DNA of 64,000 nt from Roseovarius sp. THAF9 (GTDB taxonomy: Bacteria > Pseudomonadota > Alphaproteobacteria > Rhodobacterales > Rhodobacteraceae): the NCBI RefSeq assembly GCF_009363715.1, contig NZ_CP045404.1, positions 836,001-900,000 on the forward strand, read 5' to 3'. This document shows, one piece after another, positions 36,571 through 43,794 of this stretch (position 1 is its first letter; each line of letters opens with the position of its first letter). Below the pieces are notes generated by a model, which saw nothing but the letters and a program-made list of their open reading frames with translations, did not search any database and was not told where the DNA came from. The position numbers were made by a program, and so were the translations under genes.

Positions 36571-37707
36571 TTGTCTGCACCATTTGCACCCGTCAGCCGC
36601 GACGGCTGGCCGCTCAACGACACAATCGGGCGTCCGAACACCAGGGTTGTCAAAAGAAGCGAGGGCAAGAGCGCCGTGCGCGCCGCTGCATACCAGGCCC
36701 GGGCCTGTCTCGATGATCAACGCACAGGCGAGCGCTTCGATTACTCTTGGAGGGACGACTTGGAAGCCGTCGAAATCCGGGGCTGGGATGGCGATATGGT
36801 GAGTCTCTGGAACGCCGCCGAGCGCGCGGAAAATCGGAAGAACAGCCAGACCGCGCGGACATCGACATTGCCTCTTCCTGCCGATCTTTCCGACGAGGGC
36901 CGGGCCGCGTTGGTGCGTCGGTATTCGAAGTGGCTGAACGATGAATACGGGATCGCCGTCATGTCCGCGATCCACCGCCCCGATGGCTACAAGCGTGATC
37001 CAGAAACAGGCGCAGTCGATCACGGGAACCGGAACTGGCACGCGCACTTGATCGAGACCACGCGGCGCGTTGAAACCGGTGCCGATGGGACGCAACGACT
37101 CGGTGAAAAGGCCCGGGAGTTGTCGGACCATTCCAAGGGCAAAAACGGCGAAGTCCCGGTCAAGGAGAACATGCGCAAGCGCCGCGATGTCTGGTGCGAG
37201 ATGATGAACGACGCGCTCGAAACCGAGCAGATTCCATATCGTGTCGATTTCTCATCCTACGCCGAGCAGGTGGAAGAAGGGCGGCGGGCTCCTCAGGAAC
37301 CGACGCAGCATCTGGGGCCGGAACACCACCGGGCGGCGAAGGGCACGACGACTCGCAAAAAGACCGAGAACCAGCGACGGCGGAAGCGCAACAGCGTGCA
37401 TGCCCGGGCCGTTCAGTCGGTGCTTGAAGGTGCCATGCCCATCGGCGCTTACGCAGCGTCGGCAGAAGAGCAAACCGAGCGCGAAATCGAGGAGTTCTTC
37501 CGGAAAATCCGGTGGAGTATGCGGCGCGTGAATGCCAGGCAGAAAGCCGGGGCGCTTCCACGGGAACGATCGGCGCAGACGACTTCCAGACAAACACCCA
37601 AAACCGAAGAACAGAAGATGGAAAACCGGCGGCGAGCCGCGATTACTCGGCGGGCAAATGAACGCAGGAAGTCCTTGCGAGAAAAGTCCGATGATCAGAA
37701 CCGCTAA
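36571..37707 (+). CDS. MobA/MobL-family relaxase (MOBQ)
   Basis: 378 residues from a TTG start at 36571, chosen because GAAGGAG lies 7 bp upstream and the family N terminus starts here; no ATG fits. The nickase tyrosine lies in KSAVRAAAYQAR (about 41) and the metal-binding histidines in IHRPD (135) and NWHAHLIE (157 and 159). The C-terminal half is basic and helical. It nicks oriT and leads the strand into the recipient. It reads away from the oriT candidate. Confidence 0.88.
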   Translation: MSAPFAPVSRDGWPLNDTIGRPNTRVVKRSEGKSAVRAAAYQARACLDDQRTGERFDYSWRDDLEAVEIRGWDGDMVSLWNAAERAENRKNSQTARTSTLPLPADLSDEGRAALVRRYSKWLNDEYGIAVMSAIHRPDGYKRDPETGAVDHGNRNWHAHLIETTRRVETGADGTQRLGEKARELSDHSKGKNGEVPVKENMRKRRDVWCEMMNDALETEQIPYRVDFSSYAEQVEEGRRAPQEPTQHLGPEHHRAAKGTTTRKKTENQRRRKRNSVHARAVQSVLEGAMPIGAYAASAEEQTEREIEEFFRKIRWSMRRVNARQKAGALPRERSAQTTSRQTPKTEEQKMENRRRAAITRRANERRKSLREKSDDQNR

Positions 37708-37755
37708 ACCTTGGCGTGTCTTTTCCAAGTGGTCCAACCAAGAGCGGTGATGATG

Positions 37756-38949
37756 CTACTGCCAATCCACTTTAAGTTCGTCATCATACTGAAGTGGCAG
37801 TAGCATCATCGCCTCATGAGACGCAAAAAGACGCCCTAGCCTGTTCCGCTTGATGTCAAAACCAAACTCGCTGTCATCCATCAAAAACTCGATTTCCTTG
37901 CGGGCATTAGATTCCATAAGCCCGAGGACGTATTGAAAAAACGAGTGCACATCGTGGTAGCGACGTAGCACCCCCGAAATGTCAAAGACAGCCTCCTTCT
38001 TTCTGAATAACTCAAGAATAGGGTCTGCACCTTGCTCATACAGCGGTGTAAACTTATCAAAATAGACGGTTTCGATTGCATCCTTCGCTGGATCGATATT
38101 TCCGTGCAAGTTGTAGTTTCGCCGATCCATCACGCGCTTGAATGCCTTGTAGTCTTCGTGTTCAGGATCGACGCCGGCAGTGAAGGCGTCGCACTTTAGG
38201 TGCAGATCGAAGACCCTCGTATCAATATGTTGTCGAATATATTGTTCGTATTGCCGTGGGTTGCGTTTGAGCTCATCTTTGCGTGCCAGGAAGATAATCA
38301 TGTTGACGAAGGACTCTGCGAGCACCGGGGTAATGAGATCAAGGGATAATGAAGCGCTGAAGACGCGATTTGCTCTCTCACCGATCTTTTCTATTTGTCG
38401 TTGATATCGCTTTATTCCGGCTTCTGTCCTTCGTTTTTGGGGGGTGAAATCAGGTGCTTGGGCTTCATCTGTCAGCAGATCGTGAAACTGGGCACAAGCA
38501 TCCGCGACCATAACATAACGATTAGAGACGATGTTCCACTTCTCCAGTGCCGCGGCTACCTTGCTCATTTCAGCGCCCCATCGCGCAAAATCACTCTTCA
38601 ATGTCTTTGCAAACCGGACCCAGTCTTTTGGTTTCATTTTCTTGCCAGAGACATGGACGTGCACGTCGCGATTGCCTCCTTGGATCCACAACATGAGCGG
38701 CCCTGCTTTGATCAAATAGTCCCAATGGAATAGGTTGTCGCTATCACCTTGCCTCTTTGCGAGTGTCTGGAAGCCATACGGGGCGCCAAACCTCGCCACT
38801 AAATATTTGTACACCGATAGTGGGGAAAGGTGTCTCCGGAAGACCAAAATACTCCCAGACGGATTGCCTTCCGGCTCTTTTATCCGATGAATAAAGGCAA
38901 TCATCTCGTCAGGAGAGGGCTTTCTCCACTGTTCAACGTCAAAAATCAT
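37756..38949 (-). CDS. Uncharacterised cargo protein with HEPN-like RNYNLH motif
   Basis: 397 residues, no family recognised. In the C-terminal third MDRRNYNLHGNIDP has Arg277, Asn278 and His282, matching the R-N-x3-H catalytic motif of HEPN ribonucleases (Rx4-6H). The surrounding sequence is helical, as HEPN domains are. No signal peptide or membrane span is seen. Codon use is more AT-rich than the rest of the window. It stands alone with its own promoter region, converging on the relaxase gene, in the position of a cargo gene. A role in phage defence is plausible but inferred. Confidence 0.72.
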   Translation of the reverse strand: MIFDVEQWRKPSPDEMIAFIHRIKEPEGNPSGSILVFRRHLSPLSVYKYLVARFGAPYGFQTLAKRQGDSDNLFHWDYLIKAGPLMLWIQGGNRDVHVHVSGKKMKPKDWVRFAKTLKSDFARWGAEMSKVAAALEKWNIVSNRYVMVADACAQFHDLLTDEAQAPDFTPQKRRTEAGIKRYQRQIEKIGERANRVFSASLSLDLITPVLAESFVNMIIFLARKDELKRNPRQYEQYIRQHIDTRVFDLHLKCDAFTAGVDPEHEDYKAFKRVMDRRNYNLHGNIDPAKDAIETVYFDKFTPLYEQGADPILELFRKKEAVFDISGVLRRYHDVHSFFQYVLGLMESNARKEIEFLMDDSEFGFDIKRNRLGRLFASHEAMMLLPLQYDDELKVDWQ

Positions 38950-39147
38950 TCTTGGCAGCCTATGTTCAGTGCAGCAGAGACCCCTACACGTGTTTCACAT
39001 CTCAGTTTTCCTGAGAATGTTAAAGTTTGTAGGGCCGCCTGATTTGCATGAGCAAGCCAGCAGTAGGAAGGTATCGCAATCCATTCTGTAGCATCGATGA
39101 AGTCCTTCAAAACTTTCAGGTTTGGGTTTATGACCTATGAGATTTTT

Positions 39148-39175
39148 CCCTACTTCCGGCTCAACCAGGAAAGGA
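39148..39175 (+). promoter_or_regulatory. Leader element L4
   Basis: CCCTACTTCC at 39148-39157 and GGAAAGGA at 39168-39175 repeat the two blocks of element L3 with a 10-bp spacer. The second block is the ribosome site of the 72-residue gene that starts at 39182. Confidence 0.5.
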
Positions 39176-39181
39176 TAAATC

Positions 39182-39400
39182 ATGACGCTACAAGAGATTG
39201 CAGATGGCTGCTGGAACATCGCCAACATCGCTGCCGATGCCGGGGCTGATGATCTCCGCAACAGGGCACTTGAAATCGGCGACACGGCATCGGAGCAAGA
39301 CAAAGAGGCAGGCGACAGTGTGTCCCCATCTCTTTGCGCAATCATCGAAATGGACTTCGAGCGACTCGAGAAAGACGCAGAAGATCACGGGGTAATCTGA
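39182..39400 (+). CDS. Small acidic protein of unknown function
   Basis: 72 residues. AGGAAAGGA lies 6 bp before the ATG. Sequence MTLQEIADGCWNIANIAADA and the acidic end RLEKDAEDHGVI suggest a small helical protein. No family recognised. It stands ahead of the antirestriction gene and behind leader L4. Confidence 0.6.
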   Translation: MTLQEIADGCWNIANIAADAGADDLRNRALEIGDTASEQDKEAGDSVSPSLCAIIEMDFERLEKDAEDHGVI

Positions 39401-39442
39401 CCCTACTCACCCTCATCACAGACGCTCTCTTCTGCATCCTGA

Positions 39443-39462
39443 CCCCGGCCTTCGCGCCGGGG
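39443..39462 (+). terminator. GC-rich hairpin before the ArdC-like gene
   Basis: CCCCGGC-cttcgc-GCCGGGG followed by TTTCTCGTTCTT, 43 bp after the small gene's stop. It has the shape of an intrinsic terminator or attenuator with an imperfect T-run. Confidence 0.5.
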
Positions 39463-39543
39463 TTTCTCGTTCTTGAACGGGCCGTTTCAGTGCCGCGCGA
39501 AAGGGAACCATCTCCCTCATGTCCACTTACGAGGAGATCCCAA

Positions 39544-40626
39544 ATGACGAAGCCGCACAAACAGAAACGCGACATCGAGCAGGAAATCACCGACAAGATC
39601 ATCGGCGCGCTCGAAAGCGGCACCAAGCCGTGGCATTCGCCGTGGAACTCCGGCGTTGCGCCGGTGCCACGGCGCTCGACCGGCCAGCCTTACCAGGGCA
39701 TCAACACCCTCTTGCTCTGGTTGGAAGCGTCCGAGAAAGGCTATCAATCGCCATACTGGATGACATTCAAGCAGGCCAAGGAAATGGGCGGCGCCGTTCG
39801 CAAGGGCGAGAAGGCGACGCAGATCACCTTTTTCAAAGTCTTTGAGAAAGAGGACGCGCAGACCGGCGAGGATGTGAAAATCCCGCTCCGCCGGGGCTAT
39901 GTGGTCTTCAACGCTGACCAGATCGACGGGCTTCCCGAGAAATGGCACCAGGAGCCAGAGAAGGAGGCGCAGGGAGCAAAGACCGAGGACGATATGGAGC
40001 GGTTTTATCAGCGCGCGGGCGTATCCGTCGAAACCGGGACGCCGGAGGGCGGTGCGAAATACACACCCATCACCGACGTGGTGCAAATGCCGCCAAAGGC
40101 GTCCTTTCATTCAACGGAGGGATACTATCAAACCCTCGCACATGAAGCAGTGCATTGGACGGGTGCCGAAGCAAGGATGAACCGGCCCTTTGTGGCGGAG
40201 ATGGCGAAGGGCACACGCGGCACAAAAGCCGATTATGCTCGTGAAGAACTGGTTGCCGAGATCGGAGCCGCTCAGACCCTTGCGAAACTCGGGCGCGCGC
40301 CGGACCTCGATCAATCCGCCGCGTATGTGGAATCCTGGCTGAAGGCATTGCGCAACGACAAGAAGTTCATTTTCCGGGCAACATCGGATGCCCAGAAAGC
40401 CAGCGATTTCCTGATCGAACGCGGCGCACCCGAGATCGCAAAAGAAAGCCAGCACACCCAGAGGGGCAGCGTGGCGCAGGCGCAACGATCAGAGAAGCCC
40501 AGCGGCCAACCCGTCGCGGCCATGAGTGCGGCGGGGGACCGGGCCGAGGAACGCCGTGCCGCGATGACTCACCGACAGCAGCAGCGGCAACAAGCCCGCA
40601 AGCATCCGCGCGCGGCCAGCCGATAG
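39544..40626 (+). CDS. ardC: ArdC-family antirestriction protein (zincin-like metallopeptidase fold)
   Basis: 360 residues from ATG at 39544. The N-terminal single-strand DNA-binding domain (KIIGALESGTKPWHSPWNSG through about 125) is followed by a zincin-like domain with HEAVH (200-204) and YAREELVAEIGA (231-242), the ArdC layout. ArdC-type proteins guard incoming single-stranded plasmid DNA against restriction during establishment in the recipient. The last 60 residues are basic and low in complexity. Confidence 0.88.
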   Translation: MTKPHKQKRDIEQEITDKIIGALESGTKPWHSPWNSGVAPVPRRSTGQPYQGINTLLLWLEASEKGYQSPYWMTFKQAKEMGGAVRKGEKATQITFFKVFEKEDAQTGEDVKIPLRRGYVVFNADQIDGLPEKWHQEPEKEAQGAKTEDDMERFYQRAGVSVETGTPEGGAKYTPITDVVQMPPKASFHSTEGYYQTLAHEAVHWTGAEARMNRPFVAEMAKGTRGTKADYAREELVAEIGAAQTLAKLGRAPDLDQSAAYVESWLKALRNDKKFIFRATSDAQKASDFLIERGAPEIAKESQHTQRGSVAQAQRSEKPSGQPVAAMSAAGDRAEERRAAMTHRQQQRQQARKHPRAASR

Positions 40627-40636
40627 GGAGGAGATC

Positions 40637-41119
40637 ATGGACGATACTGAAACGGGCCAGAAAATCCTGGCATTCATCGAAAAAGAAGAAGCTTCACGCG
40701 GGGCGCACATCGCTGGCGCGCTGATATTTGCGATCCTCGACCGGGACGAGCCGCTGGGTCGCATCATTTTCCGCGATCTGTCGCGCGAAATCCTGCGCGA
40801 TGACGACCTTGCGAAAATTGCCGATCTTGCAACAGACCAGCGTAGCAAGGGCCAGTCCGATCAACCGCCGATACCGGGGGATCCGGCCAGGGACAGGCAT
40901 GTTCGCGTTCTTAACGCGACAATGCGCCGTTCAGGCATGATACCAGACCCGGACGACAGGAAAGAAATCATCGGTGGTGCGCTTCTCGCGCGCGCGGAAG
41001 TCGATCCGGACAGCGCGGCGGGCATTCTTTCTAAGTGTAGGGAAGACCTGCGTGCAGCAGTGCGAAGCGCGGATGATGCGGAGCGCAGGGCCGAGGCGGC
41101 GCGCAAAACGCGCAGGTGA
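40637..41119 (+). CDS. Hypothetical helical protein downstream of ardC
   Basis: 160 residues, ATG preceded by GGGAGGAG. Charged helical segments dominate (RIIFRDLSREILRDDDLAKI and AVRSADDAERRAEAARKTRR). No family recognised. It starts 10 bp after ardC, so it belongs to the same transcript, which ends at the hairpin at 41142-41160. Confidence 0.65.
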   Translation: MDDTETGQKILAFIEKEEASRGAHIAGALIFAILDRDEPLGRIIFRDLSREILRDDDLAKIADLATDQRSKGQSDQPPIPGDPARDRHVRVLNATMRRSGMIPDPDDRKEIIGGALLARAEVDPDSAAGILSKCREDLRAAVRSADDAERRAEAARKTRR

Positions 41120-41141
41120 GAGATGCACAAAACGACAAGAG

Positions 41142-41160
41142 CCCCGGCACTTGGCCGGGG
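41142..41160. terminator. Terminator between convergent element genes
   Basis: CCCCGGC-acttg-GCCGGGG followed by TTCTTCT, 22 bp after the preceding stop. The stem is shared in both directions, so it can also end the minus-strand pilin-leader gene. Confidence 0.65.
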
Positions 41161-41192
41161 TTCTTCTGGGCTGGCAGGGGCGCGAGTATCAA

Positions 41193-41954
41193 TCAGTTTG
41201 GCCGTTGCCCCGTGATCGGGTCATCGGATGGCAATGCCGGGCGGGAGCAAGTGATAGCCTCGAAGACCTCGACCGGGCTTTCAGCGCCCAGCATCCCAGC
41301 ATAGCCCGCTGTTCCCGGATTACCCGTGTATTCAAAGAGCAGAGCGTTGGTGTCAAAGCCATCGGAATGCGCAATGGTTCTCGTAGTGTAGGAGATTTCA
41401 ACCTCCGATGGATCGACGCCCGGCGCTTGCCGGAAGTTTTCCCGGTCGATGAACGCGCAGAGATTGTCCGCACGCGGAGCGCTTTCGGCTACGTGAAAAC
41501 CGGACTGGGCGAACGGGTTGAACCCCAGTTCATCCGGCGTGTCCGAGAGGTTCGGAAAACCAGGCTGGTCCGGAGCATCATGACGGCCCGGGATATAGCC
41601 TTGGTCTCGTGGCAGCCAGATTGCAGCGTCTGGGGTTGAACCGCCGAAATACACCATCGCGTATGTCCGTGAGAACCGCCCCACGTCCGTCCCCGCCGTG
41701 GGCCAGTTGTGCCCGGGATTGAGCGGCTGGTATTCAGTGGGAGGTGTTTGCGACGCGCCTGTTTGCCCAACGTCCGAGCTTTCCTGCGCATAAGCTACCG
41801 AAGACGCAAGAATGCCACCGGATGCACTCAAAGCATCTCCAGTGGCCCCCCCGAAGCTTGCGGCCAGAGGGGCGGCAAGAGCCGCAACCAACCCGGCAAC
41901 CATCATGTATTCCGTGGCACCCGCGCCGTTTCGATCATTCAATATTTTTCGCAT
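41193..41954 (-). CDS. Secreted protein with a type IVb pilin leader
   Basis: 253 residues from ATG at 41954 with AAAGGA upstream. The N terminus MRKILNDRNG-AGATEYMMVA places Glu at +5 and Tyr at +6 after Gly10, as in Flp pilins, and a hydrophobic helix (VAGLVAALAAPLAASFGG) follows. The remaining 200 residues are Pro/Gly/Asp-rich with two cysteines and no recognised domain. A normal Flp pilin is only about 60-70 residues, so this looks like a minor or tip pilin. It is preceded by leader element L2. Confidence 0.72.
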   Translation of the reverse strand: MRKILNDRNGAGATEYMMVAGLVAALAAPLAASFGGATGDALSASGGILASSVAYAQESSDVGQTGASQTPPTEYQPLNPGHNWPTAGTDVGRFSRTYAMVYFGGSTPDAAIWLPRDQGYIPGRHDAPDQPGFPNLSDTPDELGFNPFAQSGFHVAESAPRADNLCAFIDRENFRQAPGVDPSEVEISYTTRTIAHSDGFDTNALLFEYTGNPGTAGYAGMLGAESPVEVFEAITCSRPALPSDDPITGQRPN

Positions 41955-41971
41955 CAGTTTGTCCTTTGTTG

Positions 41972-42017
41972 TCTCTAAAGGAGATAGAAATCTCCCGGGC
42001 GCCTCCCAAACGGGAGA
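41972..42017 (-). promoter_or_regulatory. Repeated leader element L2 (hairpin), upstream of the pilin-leader gene
   Basis: In mRNA sense TCTCCCGTTTGGG, a variable loop, CGGGAGATTTCTA and CTCCTTTAGAGA. It matches element L1 (31941-31985) outside the loop and both lie directly before a start codon, here 17 bp. The inverted arms TCTCCCG/CGGGAGA are kept in both copies. Confidence 0.65.
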
Positions 42018-42145
42018 CGGAAAAAAGGCGTGTGATGGCAAGAAAAATGAAGAGGCAGGAAGGATGAAGGCGGAAGGCCTGAAAGTGGCTCCATGAAGAG
42101 GGAGAAGAAAAACTATCTAAGCCATTGATTTTATTGGGTGTAGAT

Positions 42146-42236
42146 TCTCAAAATTGAGAGTCCAGCTATCAGTTTTGAACATTCTACTCTCAAAATTTTG
42201 GGTTCTGTTGAGAGTCTTTCTATCTCCGTTTGAGAG
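42146..42236. repeat. Iteron-like repeats before the RepL-like gene
   Basis: TTGAGAG or its complement occurs at 42154-42160, 42187-42193, 42208-42214 and 42230-42236, with a partial TCTCAA at 42146-42151. The AT-rich setting directly before a replication-initiator-like gene suggests an origin of replication. Confidence 0.55.
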
Positions 42237-42263
42237 CGACTGAAGATCAATGAGGACCGAGCC

Positions 42264-42965
42264 ATGAAGACAGGTAATGATAAAACAGCACCGATCATAG
42301 ACTATGTAAAGCCGGGAGAGAACTGGCGGAGAGAAGGTGCGCATGCGCCGGAAAGATCGCCGATTGATTTCGAGGTGAACGAACAGGGCGAAACACTTTG
42401 GAAATCGAACCCGTTCTGGACCGCATTTGAGTTGCCCACGAAGAAACAGAAACACCAGATCAATGAAGACAATGTTGTTGCGGTGAATACGAGAACCGGC
42501 GACGAGACGAATACCGCCGCGATCACCAAGATCATCGAAGTGGATTCTGACCCGTTCGTAAAAGTCTTCACAAGACACCTGACGGTGTTCTTCGATTTGA
42601 AAGGGCCAGGGCAAAGGTTGGTTCAGTATCTCTTTGATGAGATCGGCAGCGATCCAAACGAAGATCATGTCTATATGTCTGCAAAAGCGGTTGTGGATTA
42701 TCACAAGCGCAAGAAAGCCGAGGGCAGGGGCAAGGGGTTCAGTGCTGCGTCTTACTATCGCGGCAGAACTGAACTCATAGAGAAAGGCTTCATCGCTGCA
42801 TCGACTCGCACGCACGTATACTGGTTCAATCCTGCGCTGTTCTGGAACGGCGACAGGATCAAGTTCATTACAGAGCTGAAGGCTCCCAACCAGTTGATTG
42901 AGCCTGGAGTCGCACCGGAGTTTGGTGCCGACGCCGTGGATATCACGGGAGACAACAAGCTATGA
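42264..42965 (+). CDS. RepL-like plasmid replication initiator
   Basis: 233 residues. The central region (FVKVFTRHLTVFFDL, then GPGQRLVQYLFDEIG, YYRGRTELIEKGFIA and WFNPALFWNGDRIKF) follows the winged-helix RepL-type initiators, in which xNPxxFxGDR closes the domain. It should bind the repeats upstream and start replication. The stop overlaps the next gene as ATGA. Similarity is at the level of motif order, so a transcription factor is the main alternative. Confidence 0.65.
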   Translation: MKTGNDKTAPIIDYVKPGENWRREGAHAPERSPIDFEVNEQGETLWKSNPFWTAFELPTKKQKHQINEDNVVAVNTRTGDETNTAAITKIIEVDSDPFVKVFTRHLTVFFDLKGPGQRLVQYLFDEIGSDPNEDHVYMSAKAVVDYHKRKKAEGRGKGFSAASYYRGRTELIEKGFIAASTRTHVYWFNPALFWNGDRIKFITELKAPNQLIEPGVAPEFGADAVDITGDNKL

Positions 42966-43504
42966 ACGAACAACAAGAGTCGAAAGTGCGAGCATGGTTC
43001 GCCGAGACAATCGCGGTCTATGATGCTTGGCTTGCGGATGACGGCCAGGTGAAAGACCGGGCGGCAAGAACTTGGTTGCGCGGAGTTCAGGAGCGTATTC
43101 TCGCAGCCGCAAAGTCTGGCTCCTTTCGTCGGGCCGTAGAGGCGTATTCCGAGTTTTGCGAAGTGCTTCAGGAAGTCCCCACCGAAAAGAACCAAACGGC
43201 AGCAGAGATACCAGATGACCATACCCCCGCCACATCCTGGGCAGTCCCGCAGTCGCCAAGCAATCGTGAGCTGATACAAGCTGCCGTTCGCCTGGACGAT
43301 CTGGCGCGGACGAAGGGGAAGGTCGCCGTGGCGGCTGGTCAAGTGATGCTCTTTGCGTTCGCACCGAGCCACAGTGAACCTCTAAAGCGGCGGCACTTAC
43401 TGGAGTTGCAAAGACAAGATCGTGCCGCCGCTCTTTGCTTGATCGAGGAAGCCGCGAAACGCGGCGGGAAACTACCAAATATCTGGCGCGTTCGGAGAGG
43501 CTGA
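42962..43504 (+). CDS. Hypothetical protein coupled to the RepL-like gene
   Basis: 180 residues. Charged helices at both ends (QERILAAAKSGSFRRAVEAY and QRQDRAAALCLIEEAAKRGG) flank a Pro-rich linker. No family recognised. The 4-bp overlap with the initiator gene suggests a joint role in replication or copy control. Confidence 0.65.
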   Translation: MNEQQESKVRAWFAETIAVYDAWLADDGQVKDRAARTWLRGVQERILAAAKSGSFRRAVEAYSEFCEVLQEVPTEKNQTAAEIPDDHTPATSWAVPQSPSNRELIQAAVRLDDLARTKGKVAVAAGQVMLFAFAPSHSEPLKRRHLLELQRQDRAAALCLIEEAAKRGGKLPNIWRVRRG

Positions 43505-43572
43505 ACGCGTTTCCGGGCCATTTTCTTTGAACCCATTTCCTGACCTCAACTAAAATGAGGTCAAGAAAAACA

Positions 43573-43794
43573 ATGTCTTACAAGAAATCCAGCCCGTCGC
43601 GCTCCACGAAGATCGAGCAGATCGAGGAGGCCATGGCATTCTTGGAAGACGCCATCGAAGAAGGAACCGATGGCGATGCTCTGGAATGCATCTACGAGCG
43701 ATTGGAGAGGGAGCTTGCCGAGTTGATCGCAAAAAACAATACAAGGGATAGAATCCGGGAACGGCGAGAGCGCCGCACTATGCTTGCTGCGTGA
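43573..43794 (+). CDS. Small charged helical protein
   Basis: 73 residues from ATG at 43573 with GAGGT upstream; an ATG at 43555 is an alternative. The sequence (KIEQIEEAMAFLEDAIEEGT, then ERLERELAELIAKNNTRDRI) is a coiled coil. No family recognised. It converges with the integrase gene, overlapping its end by 17 bp. Confidence 0.55.
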   Translation: MSYKKSSPSRSTKIEQIEEAMAFLEDAIEEGTDGDALECIYERLERELAELIAKNNTRDRIRERRERRTMLAA

